DNA from: a bacterium
GTDB taxonomy: Bacteria; Patescibacteriota; Minisyncoccia; Phycocordibacterales; JAUSHB01
Reading direction: 5' to 3'
Length of the DNA stretch: 40,407 nucleotides
Assembly: GCA_030648955.1 (NCBI GenBank)
Contig: JAUSHB010000007.1
Coordinates: 1 to 40,407, forward strand
This document shows positions 25,060-32,773 of the stretch, piece after piece. Under the pieces are notes generated by a model. It made no database searches. It saw only the letters and a list, made by a program, of their open reading frames with translations, and was not told where the DNA came from. Every line of letters begins with the position of its first letter. The stretch's first letter is position 1. Made by a program: the position numbers and the translations under genes.

Positions 25060-26580
25060 TCATTTTTCCAAAAGATTGAGGTAATCCTCTTCATCGGAAT
25101 TCTTTCTTGTTACACGATATACAATTAAATCGCCGCCATATAATTTAGATAAATTTTCTGTGCGAAATATTTCTGTTAAAATAATATCAAATTCCACAGC
25201 CACATCCTGATTAATCTGTGGCTCCTTTAGTGTAGCGCGAACTATGCTGTAATGATCTTTTCTTAAATGAATACGAAAATCTTTTTTAAAGGTAGCTGCA
25301 TTGTTAATTTTTAGTGTATTACATTTGGAGTACCACGAAACTCTTGGGCGATTAGTTGGAATTGCCCATATTGCACAGCCGTTATTATCTGTGCTATCAT
25401 AACGAATTGCTTCCGATGCCTTAACATATGCAACAGAATATAGATCCATTTCTTTTGTTCTAAAAAATGAATTAATTTCCTGATAACTATTTACTCCATA
25501 AAACATTACACCTAACAAAAAAATTGCTATCAATGAATTAATAAATGCTTTTGGCCAATTTCGCATCAAATAATAAAGACTTGCGATACCTGTTCCCGAG
25601 AGAAGAACCATAGGAAAGAAAACGTATCTGGCTTCAGCGTGTACCAACAATCCCGTTACTATGAAATTAAGTAGTCCGATACTCCCAATCCACAGTAAAC
25701 CTGCATAATTTTCTCGTAAATTTTTTCTAAAAATAATAACGACGGTCACGATAGTACCAATAATCGCAGTAATGCCAAGTGCCCAACCTCCAAGTTCATT
25801 TGGCAGCAACCTTATATAGTCTAATAATCCTTCGCCAAGATATTGACGACCCGCGGCTTCACCGCTGCGACTCAAGATGCCCAACAATTTCCCTTCTACA
25901 ACAAGAGATTGTATAAAATGTGGAACAAATAAAAGAATGGAAATAATGAGCGAAGTTCCCAACTTGGAGTAATCCACACCCTCTTTTTTTATAAATTTAG
26001 GTACCAACACAAGGAGTGTTAAGACCCCGATTATTCCGAGTGCGCTCACTACACCGTAACGAAGATAAAAAGCGAGTGCAGCTAATGGTCCAACAAAATA
26101 TATTACTTTACTTTTACCCGCACTCTCATAATAAATATAGAGCAACCAAAGAATCCCGATTAAAAGACCCGAGGAAGGGACATCATTTTGAAATAACGGG
26201 GCTTCCTGTAAAAATAAGGTTGATGTTCCGACAGTAATAGTAATGCCGAGGGCAACAAAAATATTGAACATCCGCTTAAAAAGCAGATGGACAAAAAGAA
26301 GAGCTACTGCGCCGAAAATCACACCAAAGAAGCGCACGAAGACTTCAGAATCACCAAAATTGAGGAAAATCCAACCGAAACCGGCCATCCCAATTGGTCT
26401 ATAAATCTTAAATTCATCGGCAGGCGAACCATCTATCCACGAGCGTGCTTCTGTCAAATATACAGATTCATCATGGCCAAATGGCTGCGAACTGACAAGA
26501 GATCCTAGGATAAAAAGTGTACTACCTAAGATAAGGCACGGAATCAAGAAATGCGATAATTTTACTAAAATCTTTTTCAT
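25060..26580 (-). CDS. GT-C/ArnT-like polytopic glycosyltransferase
   Basis: The 506-aa multispanning protein has the motif PFGHDESVYLTEARSWIDG in its first outer loop. This is the acidic Asp-Glu pair expected of PMT/ArnT-type enzymes that use polyprenyl-phosphate sugars. About ten further helices follow, then a soluble C-terminal region of ~130 residues (SYQEINSFFRTKEMDLYSVA and on). Its start overlaps the deacetylase stop by four bases (ATGA). The gene is distinctly AT-rich compared with the first glycan operon. It is a functional counterpart, not a close copy, of the two GT-C genes at 9721-12970. Confidence 0.75.
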   Translation of the reverse strand: MKKILVKLSHFLIPCLILGSTLFILGSLVSSQPFGHDESVYLTEARSWIDGSPADEFKIYRPIGMAGFGWIFLNFGDSEVFVRFFGVIFGAVALLFVHLLFKRMFNIFVALGITITVGTSTLFLQEAPLFQNDVPSSGLLIGILWLLYIYYESAGKSKVIYFVGPLAALAFYLRYGVVSALGIIGVLTLLVLVPKFIKKEGVDYSKLGTSLIISILLFVPHFIQSLVVEGKLLGILSRSGEAAGRQYLGEGLLDYIRLLPNELGGWALGITAIIGTIVTVVIIFRKNLRENYAGLLWIGSIGLLNFIVTGLLVHAEARYVFFPMVLLSGTGIASLYYLMRNWPKAFINSLIAIFLLGVMFYGVNSYQEINSFFRTKEMDLYSVAYVKASEAIRYDSTDNNGCAIWAIPTNRPRVSWYSKCNTLKINNAATFKKDFRIHLRKDHYSIVRATLKEPQINQDVAVEFDIILTEIFRTENLSKLYGGDLIVYRVTRKNSDEEDYLNLLEK

Positions 26581-28148
26581 TTTATTTCTTCAACAGAAAT
26601 TTCTTTGATAACTATATCGCTGTTATTAACCTCTGGATCCCATGTTTCAAAACCGACTCCTCCATGATTAGGTATTTTAATTACACCATCACTCTTTAAT
26701 GCCACTTCGCCATCTATATAACAATCGACTACATTATCATTCACTCCCATTCCTACTTCACGATTTCTTCCAATAAATACAAATTTTCCTTTTTTCTCCT
26801 GTACTAATGTTTTATTTCCTTCTTTCGCATATTCTATTCTTATATACTCGGGCGTAAACTGGCAAGAAACGTGGTTGTCGCTGTCTTTGTATCGAGAAAG
26901 TAATGAAAAAGATTTTCCTTTCAATAATCTAATGTTACTTTTAAAAATATAATTTTTCCACAAGTAAGAGCCGTCAAGGAAAACCGAACTTCCCGTTGAA
27001 GAATTAGAACCTAGAATCATCGAGGTGTTCTCTATTGATAGTTTTCCATCATTTATTAACCACCCATTATAATTACTAAAATTATCAATATAGGGAAGGT
27101 TTTTCTCTTTTGCAGTGTCTAGTACTTTTAACAAATTATCAGAGCTCCAATATGGCCTAACCCCAATTCTTTTAACCAAAAATTGCTCTCCTTCCGGATA
27201 ATTAAAACTAAAACCTTTCCGCGGCCAAACTTGATAAAAAGACATCGGGTAAACTGATTTTACCGTATCCAAAACAACATTTTCTGCTTCAGGATAATTT
27301 TTTGAAATATGGCCAAAATCACCAAAAGGATAGGCAAATCCATTTACATCTACTCCAAATGCTTGATGGATATCATCTTTTGAACCTGCAATATCTGCTT
27401 CTATTCGCAGTCTAAATTCTTCATCTGTTTCAATACTTTCCTTATCATGAAGCCATAATTTATTACCGAGAAAGGTTCCCATGGCTCCTTCGCTACTTAT
27501 AGGATAAAGAGAATGAGCCATTCTGCCATGTGACTGTATTTCCCATCGTTTACTTTTCAGCATCACCCTAAGCTCTTGTGGAGATAAATAATACTTATTT
27601 CCGCCTAACGTTATGGAATGTTCGGTATCAATAAACATTACTGCCGTATAACTCAAACTTCTTAGAAGTGGATCCGTTGTATAATAGCTATCTTTTCTGC
27701 CATCATCAAACGTTAAGAGAAAGGATTTATCAGGAAGCTCTTTTTCTCCTTTCATAAATTTATAAAAATCTTCAATACTTACTGTTTGCCATCCAGCTTT
27801 TTTCAGCGCAAACATTTGTTCCTTAAAATTTTTCAGTAAAATATTCGATCCGTCAGGTTCGTTAATAATGCCGTGGTACAACAAAACAGGAATAGATTTT
27901 GCAACATCATTACCTTTAATACTTGGACTAGTGTTAGCAAAAATTGATATTACTGAGGCTGTTAAGTTTTTATCATTAGTATAAGTAAAAGACGATTTAT
28001 AATGGAGATAGTCAATTACCTGCGATATATGTTGTGCAGTAAATAAATTACTGTCTTTAAGCACAGAAATGCCGATAATAATGCCCATTATCAGCAATAA
28101 AATAGTTGCCGAAAACAATATTTTTATATTTTTAAGATAATTTTCCAT
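26577..28148 (-). CDS. Membrane-anchored polysaccharide deacetylase with C-terminal lectin-like domain
   Basis: The 523-aa protein has an N-terminal helix (ILFSATILLLIMGIIIGI), then a CE4 domain: IPVLLYHGI near residue 82, LTFDDGRKD near 148, IQSHGRMAH near 201 and GFAYPFGDF near 265. The second motif has the H-x4-H spacing of PgaB/IcaB-like deacetylases, which act on poly-GlcNAc. Residues ~345-523 look like a concanavalin A-like jelly roll (NDGKLSIENTSMILG, FSLLSRYKDSDNHVSCQF, then GVGFETWDPEVNNSDIVIK). The frame is open to 28202, but that extension overlaps the upstream gene. The tail may hold the enzyme on its glycan substrate. Confidence 0.8.
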   Translation of the reverse strand: MENYLKNIKILFSATILLLIMGIIIGISVLKDSNLFTAQHISQVIDYLHYKSSFTYTNDKNLTASVISIFANTSPSIKGNDVAKSIPVLLYHGIINEPDGSNILLKNFKEQMFALKKAGWQTVSIEDFYKFMKGEKELPDKSFLLTFDDGRKDSYYTTDPLLRSLSYTAVMFIDTEHSITLGGNKYYLSPQELRVMLKSKRWEIQSHGRMAHSLYPISSEGAMGTFLGNKLWLHDKESIETDEEFRLRIEADIAGSKDDIHQAFGVDVNGFAYPFGDFGHISKNYPEAENVVLDTVKSVYPMSFYQVWPRKGFSFNYPEGEQFLVKRIGVRPYWSSDNLLKVLDTAKEKNLPYIDNFSNYNGWLINDGKLSIENTSMILGSNSSTGSSVFLDGSYLWKNYIFKSNIRLLKGKSFSLLSRYKDSDNHVSCQFTPEYIRIEYAKEGNKTLVQEKKGKFVFIGRNREVGMGVNDNVVDCYIDGEVALKSDGVIKIPNHGGVGFETWDPEVNNSDIVIKEISVEEIK

Positions 28149-28158
28149 ATTTTTAAAT

Positions 28159-30195
28159 TTATCTTGTTCCCCACCCCCGATCTTGGATGCGGATAGCGGC
28201 ATAAATAATAATGTAAGAAAAAATTATAATATTTAAAAATGACCATGCATAAAGATAGAGCCAGTGTTTATTTTTTGGAGCATATAAACGATAAAAAATT
28301 ACGATAATCGTGGTTACCATCATAGAACCAAGAATGTAGTAAATTGGCAATGTTCCTTTAGCAATAGGTGAATAAATCATTGCTCTAAATACCATAAAAG
28401 GAGTTAAAAAAGAAATTAGTAATAAAGGGAAAAAATAAAATAAGGCCATAAATAAATGCTGCTTATAAATAAAGCGGGAGGTAAAAATACCGTTAATTAT
28501 CCATGACTTTTTCCATCGCAATTGTTGTTTAAAAAGTTGTCTTACATTATCAGGAACAATCGTAAAAGCCTTAACCTTGTCTGTATAGATAACTTTATGA
28601 CCCAATTTTAAGATCCAACTTGTTAAAGCCCTGTCATCACCCCAAGTAACAGGCTTTCCTAGAAACATCTCATTAAGCCATTCGTCTAAAATCGGCAAGA
28701 CCACACTCTTTCTATAAGCAGAAGAACATCCGCTACAACAAAACACCGACATAAAAACTGATTCCGCGGCCTTTAGTATTCTGAACGACATAAAATAATA
28801 CGCTGCTTGCATTTTTGTAATAAAATTTTTATTTGCATTTGTTGGATCTGCGTGGGCACAAACAGCGGCAATTTCCAAATTTTGAAACGGCTTTATTAAA
28901 TTTCTAAAAGTTTTAGGTTCGATATAACTATCACTATCAAGTTGAATGATTATTTCACCTTTTGATATTCTAAATCCTTCTGCCATTCCATACCGTTTGC
29001 CTTTATTTATTTTCCAATTAACAATAATAAGATTTTTGTATTTTCTTTTTATTTTCTTTAAAACCTCCATTGTATTGTCTGTACTGCCGTCGTTTATTAC
29101 AATGACTTCTAGTTTGTTTTTAGGGTAATCTGACTCAAAACATTGAGTTATCGTTTTGTAAATAGCTTCAGCTTCGTTCTTACAAGGAATCACAAAGCTA
29201 ACAAGTGGCTCATACTCTTCTTTCTGACTATTCTTAATATCAATCACTTTTGATAAAGAGTGATTGTAGAATAAAGAACTGAATAATCTTGAAAAAATAA
29301 ATGTTGTAACAAAAATTGAATAAACAAAAAGCATTGGATCGTTTTGAAACTCAACGACAGTTTTTGATTTTATTAAAATTAAAAGAAATAATGAAATAAT
29401 ACCGAGAAAAATCAGTATCATTTTGTAAGAAGTTTTAGAAGAGTCAAATCTCAAAAATTTATTTATTTTCACCGAATATTTTCCGAAAACGCGATTTCGA
29501 ATGATTGTGAAAAGCTCCCAAAGTGTGTGCACATATGAGGTGAGGCTCACTTTTGAACCGCCGGGGTTCACCCAAGCAACCGGGAGCTCTTTCACCGCAA
29601 GTCTGTTTTCTTTTGCAATGACAAGAAGCTCGATATCAAAGCCGAAGCGCTCTATGGTCTGGAGGGGAAAAATTGTCTCCGCTGCTTGTGCGGAAAAAAG
29701 TTTGAAACCCCGTTGGGTATCCTTAACCTGAAGTTGTGTCGCAGCACGGATGAGAAATTTTGAAAGATCTCCAAGCACTCTTCTGTGCCAACCGTTCTTT
29801 TCATGTACTGCCGCATTGAGCGTGCGTATCGAGCCAATTGTTATATCAAATCCTTTGTTCATCCATGGAAGAAACATATCGAGGTGCAAGATATCAACAG
29901 AATTGTCCGCATCCATAAATAGTCGATGCGCGCCGGAGGCTACACTCATCCCGTGGCGAACGGAATACCCCTTCCCGCGGTTCTTTTCATTTTCGAGAAC
30001 ACGAAGACCTGGTATACTGCTTTGATACGTGCGGACAATATCGGGTGTGCCATCGTTTGACCCGTCGTCAACCACAATTATTTCGTATTGAAAATTTTTA
30101 TTGCATAAATATCTCCTGAGGCTCTCAATCGTTACTCCAATACGTTCCGCTTCGTTGTATGCCGGTATGATTATAGAAAGTGCTAAATTACTCAT
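28159..30195 (-). CDS. Two-domain GT2-GT2 fusion: polyprenyl-phosphate glucosyltransferase-like + hyaluronan-synthase-like
   Basis: The 678-aa protein joins two complete GT2 enzymes. Residues 1-242 are a paralogue of the 245-aa enzyme at 21522-22259, sharing IIPAYNEAERI, VVDDGSNDGTPD, FMDADNSVD and DTQRGFKLF. Residues ~255-320 hold two membrane helices. Residues ~325-560 form a processive GT2 with FVIPCKNEAEAI, INDGSTDNT, IIQLDSDSYIEP, WGDDRALTSWIL and QQLRWKKSW, followed by four membrane helices. The fusion begins where copy 1 would stop. Base composition changes there too: sampled lines are 43-53% GC at 29521-29700 but 18-27% at 29281-29460. The start overlaps GtrA copy 2 by 8 bp, as in copy 1. 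Confidence 0.88.
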   Translation of the reverse strand: MSNLALSIIIPAYNEAERIGVTIESLRRYLCNKNFQYEIIVVDDGSNDGTPDIVRTYQSSIPGLRVLENEKNRGKGYSVRHGMSVASGAHRLFMDADNSVDILHLDMFLPWMNKGFDITIGSIRTLNAAVHEKNGWHRRVLGDLSKFLIRAATQLQVKDTQRGFKLFSAQAAETIFPLQTIERFGFDIELLVIAKENRLAVKELPVAWVNPGGSKVSLTSYVHTLWELFTIIRNRVFGKYSVKINKFLRFDSSKTSYKMILIFLGIISLFLLILIKSKTVVEFQNDPMLFVYSIFVTTFIFSRLFSSLFYNHSLSKVIDIKNSQKEEYEPLVSFVIPCKNEAEAIYKTITQCFESDYPKNKLEVIVINDGSTDNTMEVLKKIKRKYKNLIIVNWKINKGKRYGMAEGFRISKGEIIIQLDSDSYIEPKTFRNLIKPFQNLEIAAVCAHADPTNANKNFITKMQAAYYFMSFRILKAAESVFMSVFCCSGCSSAYRKSVVLPILDEWLNEMFLGKPVTWGDDRALTSWILKLGHKVIYTDKVKAFTIVPDNVRQLFKQQLRWKKSWIINGIFTSRFIYKQHLFMALFYFFPLLLISFLTPFMVFRAMIYSPIAKGTLPIYYILGSMMVTTIIVIFYRLYAPKNKHWLYLYAWSFLNIIIFSYIIIYAAIRIQDRGWGTR

Positions 30196-30607
30196 ATTGT
30201 TTTTTAAAAACAATAAATTTGTACCCGATAAAATTTAAGAGGAAAATAGCACCCGATCCAAAAAGTGCTCCTATGTTTGCCGCAAGACCCGGAGAGACAT
30301 CCAAGATATGTGTGAGAATGAAGAAAGCGACGGAAGAGATACCGACATTTATAAAAAGCCCCACGGTAGAAATGCTGAGGAATAGAGCCGACTCTTTTAT
30401 TTCCGGAGAGCCCCGCTTTGCAAAAACCCAATACTTATTAAAGAAAAAGCTGTTTATCACCGCTACAAGAAAGGAGGCAGATTTAAAGACGATATACAAC
30501 CACCCTTGAGCTCCGCCTATAAAGACGAAAAAAAGTACATTAAGGACAGCAAGATCTACTGCCGTATTCAGCAACCCGACGCAAATAAATTTTATGAGTT
30601 CTCGCAT
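30188..30607 (-). CDS. GtrA-family membrane protein (copy 2), first gene of the second glycan operon
   Basis: This 139-aa, four-helix protein is the same length as copy 1 (22252-22671) and clearly paralogous: KSASFL(I/V)AV(A/I)NS, FFNKYWVF and NFIGYKF(F/I)VF are shared. It would act with the N-terminal half of the next protein to supply lipid-linked sugar on the outer face. The start codon lies 12 bases after an 18-bp perfect hairpin and about 100 bases after a promoter like that of copy 1. Confidence 0.9.
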   Translation of the reverse strand: MRELIKFICVGLLNTAVDLAVLNVLFFVFIGGAQGWLYIVFKSASFLVAVINSFFFNKYWVFAKRGSPEIKESALFLSISTVGLFINVGISSVAFFILTHILDVSPGLAANIGALFGSGAIFLLNFIGYKFIVFKKQYE

Positions 30608-30619
30608 ATTACATAAACA

Positions 30620-30658
30620 AAGGAGCTCTAGATTAGTAGCACTAATCTAGAGCTCCTT
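30620..30658 (-). promoter_or_regulatory. 18-bp perfect leader hairpin directly before GtrA copy 2
   Basis: Positions 30620-30637 and 30641-30658 form a perfect 18-bp stem with a three-base loop. On the minus strand the 5' arm begins AAGGAG and the 3' arm ends CTCCTT, and the GtrA ATG follows after 12 bases. No minus-strand gene lies directly upstream, so it is part of the operon leader rather than the terminator of another gene. It may attenuate transcription or control access to the start site. Confidence 0.65.
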
Positions 30659-30714
30659 GTTAGTAAAATTATTATAGATGACGTAAGAACCCAGTTGTTC
30701 TATACGTATCACTT

Positions 30715-30742
30715 AATCTAACACGTTGAAATATTTTGTCAA
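30715..30742 (-). promoter_or_regulatory. Promoter of the second glycan operon: TTGACA-N16-TAGATT
   Basis: On the minus strand TTGACA (30742-30737) precedes TAGATT (30720-30715) by 16 bases. The spacing and the CGTG(T)TAGA(A/T)T context match the promoter of the first operon at 22898-22925. Transcription would start near 30708. Confidence 0.6.
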
Positions 30743-30886
30743 CCCCGCGTACCGGTAAATTCCTCAGTATGGGAGAATCTACTGGGTTTAGGGAAGAACC
30801 CGCGCGGGCAAAAACTTTATAAAACAGGCGGGATATGAGGTAAGTCTTGTTGACACAGGTATTTTGCCCGAGTTTCGTTAACATTC

Positions 30887-30921
30887 AATACCCCTTTGCT
30901 CATTACGAGTAAGGGGGTATT
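30887..30921 (+). promoter_or_regulatory. Hairpin masking the ribosome-binding region of the hydrolase gene
   Basis: An imperfect inverted repeat pairs 30887-30894 (AATACCCC) with 30914-30921 (GGGGTATT), with a small inner CTC/GAG stem. The purine run AAGGGGG, the only Shine-Dalgarno-like site before the ATG at 30930, lies in the 3' arm, so folding would hide it. Confidence 0.4.
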
Positions 30922-30929
30922 ATTTATCC

Positions 30930-31643
30930 ATGGAAACTTATGAGATAAAGGGTCTTTTTTCAGATATTGTAAAAATATATCATTACCCGAGCATTCGTTC
31001 GTCAAATAATATCATTTTGGTGCTAAAAGGTATTTATAGTGAACATGTGCCGAGGGAAGAAGTGCTGAACTTTTCCTGGGATCATGAGCTCGTAAAACTG
31101 ATGCGTGACAATTATCACCTGATCTTTGTGCGAACTTCTCGATTGAAAGATAGGAACGAAAGAGATGCTTTTGTTGGTAAAACGTTTAAACAAGAGTGTG
31201 TCGAGATTGAGAATGCCTTTGAGTACTGCAATAAAAATATTTTCTCACAAGATTACAGATGGGGGTGCGTGAGTATGTCATTCGGAGGCACGACCCTTCT
31301 TGGTATTCCGGAAGTACTTTCTGAAATGCAAGTGGTAATTATGGCGGGAAGTGGTTGTGGTAAAAGTCCCACAACAATAAAACCTTTACTATCTTCCTTG
31401 CCACACACAGAACAATTACTTCATTCTCTTGATAACTATCGCGGCGTATTTATTTTTCTACACGGAGTAAACGACACCGTTGTCCCGAAAAAATCCCAAC
31501 AGTTAATCTATGAAAGGGCGGTGTCCGCAGCTAAACGTAAATGGGTTGAACTCCAAAATCTCGACCATACCCTCCGTGATATGTACACAGGGAAATCCAG
31601 CGCGGCAAATATTATGTCTCAATATATTAGAAAAATTTTTTGA
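30930..31643 (+). CDS. Alpha/beta-hydrolase-fold protein
   Basis: The 237-aa soluble protein has the order of elements of a small serine hydrolase. The nucleophile elbow is GCVSMSFGGTT (Ser117), the acid loop FIFLHGVNDTVVP (Asp182) and the His in LQNLDHTLRDM (His213). The elbow reads S-x-S-x-G-G rather than G-x-S-x-G, as in some dienelactone-hydrolase-like and acyl-peptidase relatives. There is no signal peptide or lid domain. It is a single gene between divergent and convergent neighbours; the substrate is unknown. Confidence 0.75.
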   Translation: METYEIKGLFSDIVKIYHYPSIRSSNNIILVLKGIYSEHVPREEVLNFSWDHELVKLMRDNYHLIFVRTSRLKDRNERDAFVGKTFKQECVEIENAFEYCNKNIFSQDYRWGCVSMSFGGTTLLGIPEVLSEMQVVIMAGSGCGKSPTTIKPLLSSLPHTEQLLHSLDNYRGVFIFLHGVNDTVVPKKSQQLIYERAVSAAKRKWVELQNLDHTLRDMYTGKSSAANIMSQYIRKIF

Positions 31644-31705
31644 TACGATTTTCCCTCACTACTTATAAAGGAAGTAGGCCAATCATTGCGTATCAGCTTA
31701 CAATC

Positions 31706-32104
31706 TCACGCGACATTTTTCTTTGGCGGATTTGCAAAAGTAATTTCCGGCAAACGAACAATTGTCTCGGCAGGGATACTCAGTTCCTTTTCGTATACTA
31801 GATCAATACTGCCAAAAACAGCTTTTTCGAAATCAAAATTTAATTCATTGGATATTCCTCGCACTATTTTCTCATTTGCTCCCTCAACCTCTACAAATGG
31901 ATTTAATCCAGGACATGTATCAATCGTTACTTCCACTCCGTCACGCATCCATACCTCACGCATATTTTCTTGAAATGCTTTTGCGGGAGTATTACATGCT
32001 TCAAAATATTCCTGATTTTTATCCCATCTGTTTTGTAAAGTCTTTGCCCCGCGCGGATTCCTCCCCACACTCTTTCGACAGTGGCTCAAGCCATTTATCC
32101 ACAT
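31706..32104 (-). CDS. CYTH-like domain protein, probably lacking its N-terminal half
   Basis: The 132-aa frame contains REVWMRDGVEVTIDTCPGL, then NPFVEVEGANEKIVRG and KAVFGSIDLVYEKEL. These match the C-terminal half of CYTH proteins (class IV adenylate cyclase / thiamine-triphosphatase superfamily), in which 'VTID-WPGL-PFxEIEG' is typical. The N-terminal ExExK phosphate-binding motif is not visible, and the first ~35 residues look unlike the family. A second frame just upstream (about 32129-32021) reads MSSLLYIRDVDKWLEPLSKE and stops, so a frameshift is possible but unproven. It may be a truncated remnant. It is convergent with the hydrolase gene. Confidence 0.5.
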   Translation of the reverse strand: MWINGLSHCRKSVGRNPRGAKTLQNRWDKNQEYFEACNTPAKAFQENMREVWMRDGVEVTIDTCPGLNPFVEVEGANEKIVRGISNELNFDFEKAVFGSIDLVYEKELSIPAETIVRLPEITFANPPKKNVA

Positions 32105-32122
32105 CTCTTATGTAAAGTAAAC

Positions 32123-32150
32123 TTGACATTCACATGTCCTTCGATATTAT
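32123..32150 (+). promoter_or_regulatory. Promoter of the XRE regulator with a candidate operator
   Basis: TTGACA (32123-32128) and TATTAT (32145-32150) are separated by 16 bases, giving a start of transcription near 32157. That is only a few bases before the ATG at 32161, so the message would be nearly leaderless. A palindrome GACAT-TCAC-ATGTC (32125-32138) overlaps the -35 box, a natural site for autorepression by the XRE protein. Confidence 0.65.
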
Positions 32151-32160
32151 GTGAAGATGT

Positions 32161-32370
32161 ATGAAAGAGTTATTGGTAAGCAACATTACGGAATTAAGAA
32201 AAAAATCGGGTGTCACCCAGGAGGCACTCGCGGGAGCAGTTGGCGTAACACGTCAGACGATAATTGCAATTGAGCGTGGTAATTACTCCCCTTCTATATT
32301 ACTTGCGCTCAAATTAGCAAAATTTTTCAAAAAGTCCGTTGAAGATATTTTTATTCTAAAACATGTATGA
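32161..32370 (+). CDS. XRE/Cro-CI family transcriptional regulator
   Basis: This 69-aa protein is a single helix-turn-helix domain: ITELRKKSGVTQEALAGAVG, then VTRQTIIAIERGNYSPSILL as turn and recognition helix, and LKLAKFFKKSVEDIFIL as the closing part. Such short regulators (YozG/'SinR-like' size) often control a neighbouring membrane protein and themselves. The stop overlaps the start of the membrane protein by four bases (ATGA). A likely operator lies in its own promoter. Confidence 0.9.
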   Translation: MKELLVSNITELRKKSGVTQEALAGAVGVTRQTIIAIERGNYSPSILLALKLAKFFKKSVEDIFILKHV

Positions 32371-32732
32371 GAAATGAATCTCTGCAAGAAATCATGGTCG
32401 CACTAGCGCTTGGATTCCTTCTTTTGTTTTTTATTGATCCATTCATGCTTTTTATGCCGGATGTCGTGATGATGATAATCATGGGTGGATTGATTGTGGC
32501 ATTCGGCATATTCGCCATGTTTGTATGGAAAGAACACCCCACGGACGAACGCGAATCGCTCCATAGCATGATTGCAGATAGGGTTGCATTCCTTGCAGGG
32601 GGTGGAGCATTGGTGGCAGGAATTATCATTCAAACACTTCGCCACAATGAAGCCCTTTGGCTTGTACTCGTGCTCGGAATAATGATCGCCGCAAAAATAG
32701 CAGGTCTCATGTGGGCACGAATGAAATTATGA
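32367..32732 (+). CDS. Four-helix membrane protein partnered with the XRE regulator
   Basis: The 121-aa protein has four hydrophobic segments (about 8-28, 33-53, 70-90 and 95-115). A short polar loop with KEHPTDERESLHSMIADRVA lies between the second and third. It resembles the small membrane proteins, often labelled DUF2178-like, that are encoded next to XRE regulators; I recall the pairing but cannot confirm the family. It is translationally coupled to the regulator. No function can be given. Confidence 0.7.
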   Translation: MRNESLQEIMVALALGFLLLFFIDPFMLFMPDVVMMIIMGGLIVAFGIFAMFVWKEHPTDERESLHSMIADRVAFLAGGGALVAGIIIQTLRHNEALWLVLVLGIMIAAKIAGLMWARMKL

Positions 32733-32773
32733 GTTTTTATTATGTATCAGTTTATTAATTAATAGTTAGTCAT

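Larger units (their letters stand above)
30608..30929. other. Divergent intergenic region of 322 bases
   Basis: This stretch separates the second glycan operon (minus) from the hydrolase gene (plus). It contains the leader hairpin 30620-30658, the minus-strand promoter 30715-30742, a plus-strand TTGACA at 30850-30855 without a good -10, and a hairpin at 30887-30921 that covers the purine-rich site before the hydrolase start. I see no credible gene; a 70-codon minus-strand frame here has no recognisable features. Confidence 0.7.

Noticed and set aside
31659..31677. Short hairpin between the hydrolase and CYTH genes as a terminator
   Set aside because: The stem is only 6 bp with a seven-base loop and no T-run on either side.
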